Shown here: in pieces, positions 37,961 through 48,475 of the stretch
Layout of the letters: each line of letters starts with the position of its first letter
How positions within the stretch are numbered: position 1 is the stretch's first letter
Assembly (NCBI GenBank): GCA_965153455.1
Contig: OZ234504.1
Location: forward strand, 8,246,001-8,310,000
Origin: Sphagnum compactum
Lineage: Eukaryota > Bryophyta > Sphagnopsida > Sphagnales
Direction: 5' to 3'
DNA: 64,000 nt
The notes under the pieces: model-generated
Told to the model about the DNA's origin: nothing
Database searches by the model: none
Seen by the model: the letters and a program-made list of their open reading frames with translations, nothing else
Translations under genes and position numbers: made by a program

Positions 37961-38557
37961 AGTGTCTAACCTCCTTTCAACCCGAGATGAACACTTACCA
38001 ACTTATCATTAGTAGTTGGTCACACACTTAAGTGAGGGTTAGGACAAATGGATGTTTTTGAGAAGGTTTTATATTCTGTTTTCAAAAGATTTTGCGTTGC
38101 GGAAAAGGTGACACTCTATTCTGAAGTTTGATCTTGGTTGTTGTTGATTTTGTGTTTTTTGGAAAGATTTCGATGTCTTGGGATGGTAATCTGATGGCAC
38201 CGGCAGTCAGCAGTCGTAGTATCGATCCTCTTGACTTCTTTCATGAACTTTGTTGTCGCATCGCACGTCTTTTTTTTTTTTGGGTCTCTTTCATCAACTT
38301 TGTTGTCGCATGGAACATTTCTTCTTCTTCGCCGCTTTCATCAACTTTGTTGTGTGACCTTTTCATGCGTTGCTGTAGACCTGCAGCATTCGCGCCCGAA
38401 AACCGAGAGTATCAATAAGCAAGGACTTTTGTCTTCCTTTCTCCGCCATGGCCTTCGTCTTCAGTGGCGAACGTTGAACTGTAAGATGGTTCTTAATTTT
38501 CCCTGCATCGTTATGGTTCGAGTATTGTTACCATCAGCCGCCTGAATAGAGTCGAAC
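37961..38557 (+). promoter_or_regulatory. Upstream region of the SEC14-like fragment with a triplicated 21-23-bp motif
   Basis: TTTCATCAACTTTGTTGT recurs at about 38,239 (one mismatch), 38,289 and 38,336, the first two copies followed by CGCAT. T-rich and CTT tracts separate them. The copies lie 200-320 bases upstream of the start codon at 38558. Confidence 0.45.
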
Positions 38558-39040
38558 ATGGCGACAGCGGAGAGGAAGCCGATTATTTTGCCTTCTCCCT
38601 CTGGCAAGATTGAGCCGGAGTCGCGTATGAGTGACAAAATAGCTCAAGTTTTGCAGTTGGTGCAGAAAGAAGGCCCTCTCTCGAAGAAGCAGGCACGAGA
38701 TTATTACTGCACTTCTTATTATCATTCTTGTCTTGGAAGACGTTCGCCGCTAACTGCAGAGTCAAGACTTTTGTAATTATTTTCATTTAGTTGTTAGGAT
38801 CGCTGAAGTTTTCTTAGCCGTCAAAGTTCAGAGTCTACTGTCTTTTGCCAAGTTTTGGTGTGGAAGAAGTTTGTTTTCTTTCTGGAGATGGCTTGATGAC
38901 TTTCACCTCTCTACTACTTCAGGCTGCTTTCTGCGATGACGCCTGTGTGGAGCGCTATTTGAAAGCGCGGGGGAACAATTGCCGGAGGGCCGCAAGACTG
39001 TTGAAGGCGACTCTCAAGTGGCGGGAAAAGATTAACATTG
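38558..39040 (+). pseudogene. SEC14-like phosphatidylinositol-transfer protein, first two exons only
   Basis: Exon 1 (38558-38692) encodes 45 residues ending VLQLVQKEGPLSKKQ; exon 2 (38923-39040) begins AAFCDDACVERYLKARG and runs through ARLLKATLKWREKINI. This matches the CRAL-TRIO N-terminal helical region of plant SEC14-type lipid transfer proteins. The only donor that fits is GC (CAG|GCACGA), giving a phase-0 GC-AG intron. Exon 2 ends at a good GT donor in phase 1. The lipid-binding CRAL-TRIO domain should follow, but I find no matching exon before the next gene at 40.5 kb. That space holds an LTR relic, a hairpin and a minisatellite. Either the gene is truncated or its next intron is very long. 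Confidence 0.7.
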
Positions 39041-39357
39041 GTAATCTTATCATCTCTATGAATATTACGGCCCAAGGAGTGAACATGCTGCACTGATCTT
39101 ATTAGCACGGTAATCTTATCATCCTGTGCAAGTGTTGATCGCACGACATCTGTGAAGTTAAAACTTGAAATAAATGGGACATAGTGCAAACATATTTTCA
39201 CATGAAATGGAAGTGTATGGGAATCGAAGGGAAGCATTCTTAGGACTCTCAAGTTGAACTTTCACTTTGCGAATATCATACGCTATCCACATCAAGGCTT
39301 TTACATCTATTTTTATCACAAACCCATAAACACAATATTAGTGTAGAAAACACACAT

Positions 39358-39560
39358 TGTTACAACCCTAGCTTTAGACTCACGATCGAAATTAAGTCAT
39401 GACAAAGGGAACATGTTAGGAGAATGTATAGAAATTCAAACATACTTGCAAACTTGTGGCAAAATGAATCCCAACACTCTCAAATGAATTTCAACTTTCG
39501 GAGTTGGAGTCTTACATTGTTTCAAATATTTGAAACAAAATTTGGTTCAGTGGAAAGAAA
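39358..39560 (+). mobile_element. LTR-like relic downstream of the SEC14 fragment
   Basis: It starts TGTTACAACCCTAGC, like the solo-LTR end (TATCGCAACCCTAGC) read on the minus strand at 60,380. It then shares CACTCTCAAATG and CGGAGTTGGAGTC with that LTR and with the 62.8 kb copy. The 3' part is not recognisable. Confidence 0.55.
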
Positions 39561-39638
39561 ATGTCCCAATTAGGACCTCTTTAAATTGTTAAAAAAACCT
39601 TGAGTGAGTCATGTGAAAATGTCTCCCATGACTTCATT

Positions 39639-39715
39639 CATGCACCATTTTGATTCAAATTTGCATTAACCACCATTTTCTTGGTTGGTGTAAATTTGAA
39701 TCAAAATGGTGCATG
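39639..39715. repeat. Perfect 24-bp inverted repeat (hairpin, 29-nt loop)
   Basis: Arms 39639-39662 (starting CATGCACCATTTTGATTC) and 39692-39715 are exact reverse complements. The loop contains AACCACC and GGTTGGTG, which can pair imperfectly and lengthen the stem. Long perfect stems of this size could come from a young foldback element or a microRNA-like precursor; neither is proven. Confidence 0.88.
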
Positions 39716-39974
39716 AGGTCATCCACCGCCTTGATACCCGTAGAGGGCTTGGTGCTGCGTTAGGTGGTTTCTTCAATACCCACACCCGATAGTATCAACA
39801 GGGTATATATACCAACTTACTCACCGGTTCTCAAAACACTCCAAGAACTGGGTTTGGTATACGACCGTGGTTCTCAAAAAAGGCAAGCAAGTCAAAGAAC
39901 CGCTGCCGGGTCTTTCTTTATCAGGTCTTTCGTGAAAACCCTTTCGGTTCCGGAAGGGGTTTGAAAGCGGACCG

Positions 39975-40130
39975 GCAAGGCGGCGGTTCTCTGGTTCTGG
40001 GATACTCAAAGAGATGGAACCGACGGTTCTCTAACTTCCATGAGCATTCAAAGAGACGGAACCGACGGTTCTATGACCGCGGAACATTCCAGGAACCGGA
40101 CTGACGGTTCTCTGATTCTGGAATACCATG
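39975..40130. repeat. GAACCGAC/GGTTCT minisatellite, second locus
   Basis: Three to four units of 39-42 bp share GGTTCTCTG...TTC, CATTCAAAGAGACGGAACCG and GACGGTTCT, matching the unit type at 36.2-36.56 kb. The downstream sequence (GTTTTTGAAATACCC then CCAACAC) also resembles what follows the first array. Confidence 0.75.
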
Positions 40131-40258
40131 GTAGGTACCCTGGCAGCTTTGACAATCTGGCCAAACATTTGTACAAAATAACTTTGTGCAGTGTTTTTGA
40201 AATACCCGCCCAACACGGGTAAGAACACAGTAGGAGCAGCAGAGGGCAGCCAGCCAGC

Positions 40259-40290
40259 GAGAGAGAGGGAGAGAGAGAGAGAGAGAGAGA
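40259..40290. repeat. (GA)n microsatellite in the 5' region of the next gene
   Basis: About 15 GA dinucleotides with few interruptions, roughly 200 bases upstream of the start codon at 40493. Confidence 0.9.
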
Positions 40291-40492
40291 TGGCGCTTCT
40301 CTTCTCTTTTGCGCGCGAGCTGAGACGGTAGTAATAAGAAGTGGGCAACAAGAGTCGGCTCTTGGCGTTGGCTCTCTTGTTGTTGTTATGTGTGTGTGTG
40401 CATGACATTGGGCTTTTTCTCTTTTGGAGGAAAAAATAGGAGGAAAGAAGACAGACAGACAAACCGGAGGAGGAGGAGGAGGAGGGGAAAAA

Positions 40493-43400
40493 ATGGCGGT
40501 TTCGGCATTCAAGTCGACGACCAGGAGGAGCTGCAACATTCGCGGAGTGGAAGTAGTCGACGTCCTGGTCGCAACTCCGCGCTCCAGGAATACCAGTCCG
40601 GTACGGCGATCATCATCAGCAGCATCGCGGCCAACGAGTCCTGTGAAGCGAATGGCTTCTGCCACACCTCGATCTCGCCCTACGTCGCCAACAAACAACA
40701 AGCAGCAGCAACAACAACAACAACAAGTAATTGCCAAGCACAATGAACGATTGCACAGAAGGACGCGGAGTTTTGCGGATTTGTCGTCTTCGCAATACTT
40801 CACTGATTCCTCCTCCACCCCTGCACCACCACCACCACCGGAGAGTACTACTACTCGTCGTCATGGCGGCATCAGTAGCAGCTTTGGCCCCAGGTCTTCC
40901 GCTCGTCAGTTGCCTAGTGATTCCGAGGTCGGATTCTTCTTCTTCTTTTCCTTTTTCTATTCTGCCGCCGTTTTCTGTATTGGATTGTGATGGAAACGTT
41001 TGCTACAGAGTGAAGCAGAACCTAGGTACATGATGAGGCGGTCATCGTCGGAGAGAAGGCGATACGGTTCGGATAATGAAAGCAGTGTCCATTCTGTCAG
41101 AGAGTCATCTGTGCACCGGCCTGCTGCTGGCCATAGCAAGCATTCTTATCGACAACCAAATGGTGGTGGCGGCTTGAGAAGGTCTATGAGTCAGCTTGAG
41201 CTTTCTGAGCCCAGAACTCCCGTGTACTATGTAAGAAGAAGTAGACACACTCATCATCATCAGCATTTGCATTCTGTAAGAAGCTGTTTGCTACAGTTAT
41301 AACAATGTGCCAGCCAAAAAGAATTGATTACTGGAACTGACGGTAGTGTGCATCCTGCTTTCAACTTCTGTTTTTCTTGTGAAAGATTATACTGCACAGG
41401 GCCTGATGAGCAAAGAAAGAAGCCAGACAAATTTCTTCTACCTTGACAACTTCTTTTTTTTCTCCCAGAGGAAAGGAAATTTGCCCAGTGAGGAGGACGA
41501 CCACCACCCTCTTCAACCAGAGGATGGTGAGGTGCAAGTTGAAGAGAAGACCATCCGAGCTGTGCACACACAGACAAAGGTTCAGACCCTCTGTTACAAC
41601 TGCCTATATGATGTTTCTTCGTCTGCAGAAGTTTCAACTGATTTTATCTCAGCAGGAGGCAGCCTCAAGACGGCAGCTAAGGTATGAATCTGTGTGAATC
41701 TGGAGTTCTGCATTTTGAGCCTTACTCAATAGGTTGTTGTTGTTATGTGCCTAGGACTATATTAGCAATAGTTTCCTTTTCACATAAACTGTAATGAAAA
41801 CCTCAGCTGCCTATGAATTGGTTGCACAAGCTGACTTGTGGTGGCTTTGAGTCCGCTGTGGATTTGAGGTGGCTCTGTGAGTGTTGTTCTTGCCATGTCA
41901 ATATCCTGAACTATCTACTAAATGGTATTGGCAAATCTTGGTGTGACAGCTTCAAGGGAACTCAATAGAGCCACCGTCACGAGAGACAGATGCTATCAAC
42001 ATGCATGATGCAATGTGGGTGGAAATTAGGAGAGCTGTAGCAGAGGCACGCAATGAGCTGGAGCAGGTCAGGGCTGATTACCTCTTTTTTTCCATTCACA
42101 GCATCAAGTGATTTAGGTTTTCTGATGGCATTTTCACTACATGTTCATGATGAACTCAGCTTCTACAGCTGGATTTCTTTTGCCAGTCAGTGTCAGGTTG
42201 TAGTCCTCATCAGCTTTGTCTTGCTGAGATTTGCCACCAGCCCTGCCTCTGGTTCTGAACGACATATATTGTCTGTCCCAACAGTCTGTTAGCAAAGACC
42301 CTTTGGCCCAAAGTTTACATGCAATTTCAAATGATGTACGGAAGGAATATGCGACCAAGCTTGAGCAGGTTTGTCTGGAACTGCACTCATATTGAATGTT
42401 AAAATTTGATGCAACTCTACTTTGGTGTTCAGATCTTGGGTCAGTGTATCTTTCACATTTTGGGCTGTCCTAGGCACCAACCATATTGAATAATGGAGAC
42501 CAATGGTCTTTTCATTGTCATTATAGGTTTATAAACCATCTGGTGTGGTAGGCAACTTCCCCCTTAAGCACACAGTTAACTTCTATATCATACCTGGGAA
42601 TATTGTATTTCTTCATGGCTAGTTGCATTTTTTGGACATTTGCAGGCTGAAAAAAAGGTTCAGGGGCTGTGGTCACAGTTAGCTATTGAAGAGCAGCAGT
42701 GCCTTGACCTCGTTGGATTTGTCAAGGAACTGATTTCAAGGCAACAAGAGACTCTGCAAGCTCAACAAAGATCTTCTTTGGTATTAAGGGTAAGTCTCTC
42801 CATCTTTCTTGTGTGATGTGCTCAGGGAAAGATAATCATCTGTGAGCTGATTATCTCAAGGTGGCCCAAGATTGTAAGCCTTCCTACTTACACTAAGCAG
42901 ATCTTGTGAGACAATTCAGGTGTACTCTGGTCTTCTGCTGGTTCTCCTGATGTGCATACTGATGCAAGTGGGTTGGCAATTGGAGGTGTGTTGGTGTGAT
43001 ATCACCTTTTGTTTTTTGTTGTTTTCCTTATTTGGTGTTAGGCGCTAGCCAGTTTCATGGCTGAGTCTTCCTGTTGCTTCTGAACTTGCAACAGAAACTC
43101 AGTACCCACTGTAGGGAGCTGAAGTTGTCAGTGTGTAAGTTGTGATAGAAAACTTGCTGTCATACATGTTACTGTTGATCATCACTGAACAAGTGACACT
43201 GTCACTGCTGCTCATACTGCCAGTTGTATAGTTTATCTCGACCTAGTTGTTTCCTTCTTCTCTGTTCCTTAGTCCTTATCTGGAAATTTTCTTTGACATT
43301 TTTGTTTACCTTGAATTGTGAGTGGGAAGGTTTCTCAATACTCGTGTGAGTTAGTACCCTGGTCACTGGCTGCAACTAGTTTAACAGAAATTTAGAGGAC

Positions 43401-44434
43401 ATTAGCATGCAGATATGCAGAGCAAGATTCTCATCTCAAACAGTTATAGGGTTTACATGTGATGCATGGTGACTGTAGACTTTCCTGAAATGCCAGCTGC
43501 ATGAAGTCGATGAATGGATGTGGACCAGGTGGACCTTTGATTGCATGGCTCAAAACAGCAGGGTTTTGGGAATGTTTCTGTTCAGGATGACAAGGATATT
43601 ATGAGAGAGTCATTGGATGAGGAAGCACAGCGTTACTTTGAAGAGTGTGTTTCCATTGCAAAGTTGGAGCCAACAGGAGTAGACAGCCTTATGGTCTCTC
43701 AAGAAAAGGATATCCTGTCAACTGAGAATGAGGAGCCATTTGACTGGCCAGTAGAGACAGACTCGGACTCCATGCTTTGCTTTGATGACACACAAGAAGT
43801 TACTCAAAGAGCAGACCATGTGAGGAATTCAAGCATCCAGAACATTGCTGAGACTTCACTTGTTGGAAAGCCAGCTGGGAAGACAAAAGACTGTGCACCA
43901 CTAGGTGATGAGGGAATGCTTCTGCCTTGGCTTGACTGGGAGCCGGAAGTGGATACTCTCAATCGGAAAGAAAGAGTTGAGAAGGTCAGTTGTTTGAGTG
44001 GCATACTTCACTGGACATGCCTTGTAGTATCATCTGCACTTTGACTGCATGATGTTCTGGTATAGAACGGTCTGCTACCCAGGGAAACTGGATTTTTTTC
44101 TTTAGGGTCTTGGATCATACCACCTATGTTCATTTGCACAGACACCGTGTTGGTGGATAATTCTTTGCATGTTATTTCAACTAGTGAGCACCACTTCCTT
44201 TGACTGTAACTGATACCTGAGCATATGTGAGTACTTATTTTGCAGGCTGCAGTTGACTTCAGAGAGTGGAGAAAAGCATGGACTCGGAAGTCAGTGGAGT
44301 GGGGTAAAAGTATGAAGCGAGAAAGAGGCAAGGATGAGGGTGCTGTGAATGTTGATGAGTTCTTGTTCGAGAGGGTTAGGTTATGGCAACGAATTACCCA
44401 TGGACGTGTTCTCACCTGTGGGGGGAAGAGGTGA
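40493..44434 (+). CDS. Plant-specific Ser/Arg-rich coiled-coil protein of unknown function, 8 exons
   Basis: Exons by eye, all phase 0: 40493-40927, 41009-41275, 41469-41579, 41950-42066, 42285-42368, 42646-42789, 43586-43984, 44246-44434; about 581 residues. Exon 2 could instead end at 41230, and exon 7 could begin up to 33 bases earlier. The N-terminus is basic, with MAVSAFKSTTRRS, RSRPTSP-type motifs and a poly-Q tract. RRSMSQLEL and EEKTIRAVHTQ follow, then a predicted coiled coil of about 90 residues (EIRRAVAEARNELEQ, YATKLEQAEKKVQ, FVKELISRQQ). After it come SLDEEAQRYFEEC, an acidic stretch, LPWLDWE (residues 499-505) and a basic tail. From memory, this order of motifs matches an uncharacterised family found across land plants. 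The SP-rich basic N-terminus plus coiled coil might suit cytoskeleton binding, which is only a guess. Confidence 0.8.
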
Positions 44435-46970
44435 TGGTATTGTTTTCATGTGGGATTTTGCATTATCAACTTACCACTAAAGCTTCTCAGATCATGGTCT
44501 GGTTGCATTTGAGAAACAACCACTCCTTGATATTGAATGTAATTGAGGTAGAGAGAACTTTGTTTTCCCCTCTCATGTCCCTTCCATTTCTTAATATGTT
44601 ATCTCAGAGAAGCTTACAGCTTGGGATCCAGGACACCAGCTTCAATCATGCAGAATGTCATTACAGAAAGAATGTATTGTGATATGAACACTTCAATTCT
44701 TGAGAGAAAGTGATGTCACAGCCTACATACATAGGTGTTATGCATTTGGTGTTGCTACTATGATATGAGATGTTACTGTGACATCTATTTTTTTAGATTG
44801 GTGTAGTGTTTATTCATTTTGGAGCAATATCTCTTGGTCTGTTCGATTGTGCCCAACTAGTAATCTTTTGAGTCGTTTAGTGCTTTTGTTGTCTACTCTT
44901 TTAAGTGCCTTTGGATTTGTGCAGTCCCATCTAAGTGGGATTGGATATGTACAATTCTTTCAGGATTTGATGGAAGATCTGGCACAAGCCTTTTCATTTC
45001 GAGTAAAGGAATACGTATCAACTAGAACCTTCTTATCATTTCTTTGCATTTGTGTGTGTGTGTGTGTTTGTGTCCTTGCCTGATAGCAGGTTCAAACCAT
45101 TGATGTCTTAATCACATTCAATTGAGTTTTCCATGAGCTTGGGGGTAGTAGAATCACATTATTTGAAGTGAGAAAACCGGGGATAGTTGATATTGAATAT
45201 GGTATTAGTGACTATATATAATTGACGAAGCTTTCCTACTTGTGTGATTTTGAAGAGAATGAAAATAGTCTTTTGACAAGGGCAAGGAGAGAAGAAGTGA
45301 GTAACACTTTGTGAATTATATGTTAATTGAAGCCAACAATTGATGTGACCTAACTATAAAACATTTCACATTGAGGTGTTCTTTATACCTTTGGAAAGGT
45401 TTTGAAGTGTAGATGTCGAAAATGGTCTCGTATGAGCCATTTGGATATTTGCAACACAAGTTATGGTCGAAAGAAGGGTCGGGTTGCATTTGCAAACATG
45501 ACATTTGAAGGGGAAAATGACAAATCATTAGAATGTTCAAACTGAAGCTTAGAACTGAAATTACAATTGAGTGATTTCAATGTTGCTATCTTTGCTACAA
45601 TGCAAGAGCTATTGAATATTGAATAATTTTATGAAAGAAAAAATTTAACAAAATAAAATTTAAATATTTTTAAAAAGTTGGGGCAAGCTCCTGGTACTAT
45701 AAAAAAAAAGGCCTTGCTCAGCAAGATTTCTTGGCTGTGATTTCCTAAATATTCGACCTTACTTAGGTGGTGGGGAGATATTGAATTTTGAATTATTTTT
45801 ATCATTGAAAATTCATTAAAATTTTAAGATAATTCAAGGTCCTATTCACACTTGGGCCAAATAACAAAGGTCACACTAGTCATCAAAAAATGTGCATTCA
45901 TTGAACTCCTCTCTAACTTACAACCTTTTTATGGTAAACCTTCCTAGTGAGAAATGAAACCATAGACAAAAAAAAATGAATGGAAGAGTTACATTTGAAA
46001 GATACTAGCATGGAGGTCTCCTTCCTTCAAGGCTTAAATTTGTGTGCACATAAATATATATATTAATTTCTAAAAACTCTTTCTAAAAACATTATTATTG
46101 TACCATAATAGTAAAACTAGCAATAGACCCCAAAATTGGATTGCTCTAAAGAATTTTGTTAAAAGTAAAATCCAAATATTTGAAATGTAATACCTATTAT
46201 ATTGGTCAGGTACTTTTCACAACTCCAAATCCAACCAGGAAAATCATTTCAAATTGTTGAAGGAAGGACACAAGGTACCCAAATTATGGTTAACCCAAAA
46301 CACCTAGTGTCAAAAATGTTGCCAAATATATAGATTTTTGTCTACTAAAACAATTAGGCTACATTGATTGTCTACTTTATTGTGCTTTGGCCCTCTTGCC
46401 CTTGTAAACTGACAAGAAATCCTTCTCAAAGAATTTCAAGAGAGTGCACTTTTGGCACAATGAATCTCCATTAGACATTCGCCATGGAGTGTTTGAAAAG
46501 ACGATTTAACCCATTCGACATGGATTATGAAAATGGACTCTCATTAATTTTGTTTGAAAGTAAGAAGAAGAAATTTTATATTAAAAAAATTATACATTGT
46601 TTTTATTTGTAATAAAATGCTTTGTACAAATGACCAAAACAAATTCTGACCAAATACAATTAAATAGGTCACTTTGAGCAAGCAACTATGTACTGTTAAA
46701 GCACTTCAAGATTTTGTTTCTTTGTGTAGGGTAATGCCCTGGGCAGGGCACTACATGGTGTCACAAAAAAGTGGGCCCACCTTTTCAGTCTATATGCATG
46801 AGAGTTGAACTTTGGGCAAACCATATGGGATAATTATGAGGTGCTTTGAGAATGTCTTGGGGAACCCCATGGGAATACATTGGGAGCAAATGAAAAAAAA
46901 CCCCCAAAAAAATCAATTATCCACCAATACCTCCCTTCACTTTGCTTGTGTTCCATTAATAGACAGTTAT
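44435..46970. other. Intergenic, AT-rich, with an LTR-like relic
   Basis: No gene is recognised. The sequence just after 44434 is probably 3' UTR. A frame at 44778-45083 contains a (GT)n tract and no domain. From 45.6 kb the DNA is AT-rich with short biased frames. Confidence 0.5.
45330..45545 (+). mobile_element. LTR-like relic, diverged
   Basis: TTTGGAAAGGTTTTGAAGTG, TCTCGTATGAGCCATTTGG and ACACAAGTTATGGTCGAAAG line up with the middle of the solo LTR at 59.5-60.4 kb and with the 62.8 kb relic. Ends are not clear. Confidence 0.55.
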
Positions 46971-46973
46971 TAA

Positions 46974-47330
46974 ATTTATCCATAAAGTGACACAATTAAG
47001 GGGCAAGAACGGCCAGTTTCGGCATAATAGGGTATCAAACATGTAATTGGGAATGAAAATTATACAAAATGAAATAACTGGGACCCAAACTGGTTTTTCC
47101 ACCAATTTTGGTGATAAACTGAGTTTCATCATGCCTTTCCTTTTGGGGGAGTGCCTCCACTGCTGCTACATATATTTTCCCTGCTCCTACCTGTATAACT
47201 CCTATAAATAGTCTCGAACCTTGTGCATTAAATGTTGAGTTTCAGCATTTCATACTGAGATTTAATCAAATTTCCTTACTTTGCAGATACCACTGAAAGA
47301 GAGCCTGAAGACAGGGCGACTTTACAAATA
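46974..47330 (+). repeat. Dispersed repeat family, copy 2 (most complete)
   Basis: It shares with copy 1 GAACGGCCAGTTTCGGCATA, ATAACTGGGACCCAAACT and TCGAACCTTGTGCATTAAA. It continues past copy 1's break with GATTTAATCAAATTTCC and ACTTTGCAGATACC. A TATAAATA motif lies at about 47,202, so the repeat could carry a promoter. It may be a small LTR or a non-autonomous DNA element; its class is not settled. Confidence 0.85.
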
Positions 47331-47783
47331 ACTCTATTATGTGGTGTGTAGAGTTGAAATGGGGCACATTGGAGTTAGTTTCTTACAGCTCATCTGTTTC
47401 AATGTTGTGTATTGGATTTCAAGTAACGACCATTTATCAAGTGAGAGGGTACCGAATACAGTTCACACACTCCCAGGCCTTGACTATATCTAGTAGCCCA
47501 ATGGCCTCAAGCTGGTTACAGGACATAATCAACAGGGAAGGCAAATCTAGCTGACCCATAATTGATGAAACCCTGCCAAACTTAATAAAAAGAAAGCACC
47601 CAAGAAAGGGAGAGAAATAGAAACAAGGGGCAAGGACCAAAGTCCAGGCAAGCAAACAGCCCAAAAGAGGCAGGCCACAAGTAGGTAAGGGAACCACTAA
47701 GTACCCAAACCTCCACCAGTTGCTTGCAGCATATCAACTAAAGACAGGGGAGGTAAAGCACTATTTCTCATAACAAGTCTTCT

Positions 47784-48133
47784 TCACAGAAAGAAAGGGC
47801 TCCTCATGGATGAAAAGTAGATTGCTTCATCAGCCTTCAAGGTCATATAGGTTATGAGAAGTAGTGCGTGTCTCAAGGACAAATCAGAAGGTGACATGAC
47901 TGTGAGACTTGCCTTCCCCCCGATTATGACCTTATGAAGTCGTTTTGCATCTAGCAACATTGTTTGAGCAGAGTAATGATGATGGGGAACTTGTCGCAAA
48001 AAAAGATCCAAAACAACAAAGTCATCTTCTTGTTTGTCAATTGAAACAAAGTGACCCTCTTCTTCATCAAAGCAAGTGAATAAGTGCCATGATGATAGAC
48101 ATACTTGCCAGACGGCTCCTGGACTGTGAAGTG
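47784..48133 (-). CDS. Exon-like open frame of unknown identity downstream of MRS2
   Basis: On the minus strand a good acceptor (GATCTCTCTCAG) ends at 48134, and the frame beginning at 48131 stays open for 115 codons to the stop at 47784. Its composition looks protein-like: FDEEEGHFVSIDKQEDDFVV, LFLRQVPHHHYSAQTMLLD, then KVIIGGKASLTVMSPSDLS. I do not recognise the family. An upstream exon-like piece (48,430-48,378, ending CCACAG|GTAAAT) does not match it in phase. It could be the last exon of an unrecognised gene, a transposon piece or chance. Confidence 0.35.
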
Positions 48134-48475
48134 CTGAGAGAGATCAATTGAGTACACAGTATTGCTCAGTGAAGGGAGAATATAATAATGCACAGAAACT
48201 CCCAACTTATAAAAACCCACATTGCACAGAAACTTGCACAACAATTAAATGTGTGTCATTGACAAAGAATTTGACATCTTCTGTTGAGTTGTATATGGAA
48301 ATAATGAAATAGTGAGAACAGTGTAGCCCTCCATCTGTGCACCATCCATTACTCATACATTCTCTCCCCAATTATTTACCTGTGGCTTGAGGCCTTGCAC
48401 AGAGCTTCAGCTACAAGCCCCAGCAAAGTTTCTGAGATTCTAGCCTTTTCAAAGGCCCAGTTCTCATTTGATAAA

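Noticed and set aside
40048-40818. A 256-codon minus-strand frame over the 40 kb gene start
   Set aside because: It mirrors the GA tract and the Ser/Arg-rich exon on the other strand; composition is repeat-driven.
41633-41686. An extra exon in the 40 kb gene (after CTGCAG, before GTATGA)
   Set aside because: Its phase cannot join the exons on both sides without a stop, and the protein is contiguous without it.
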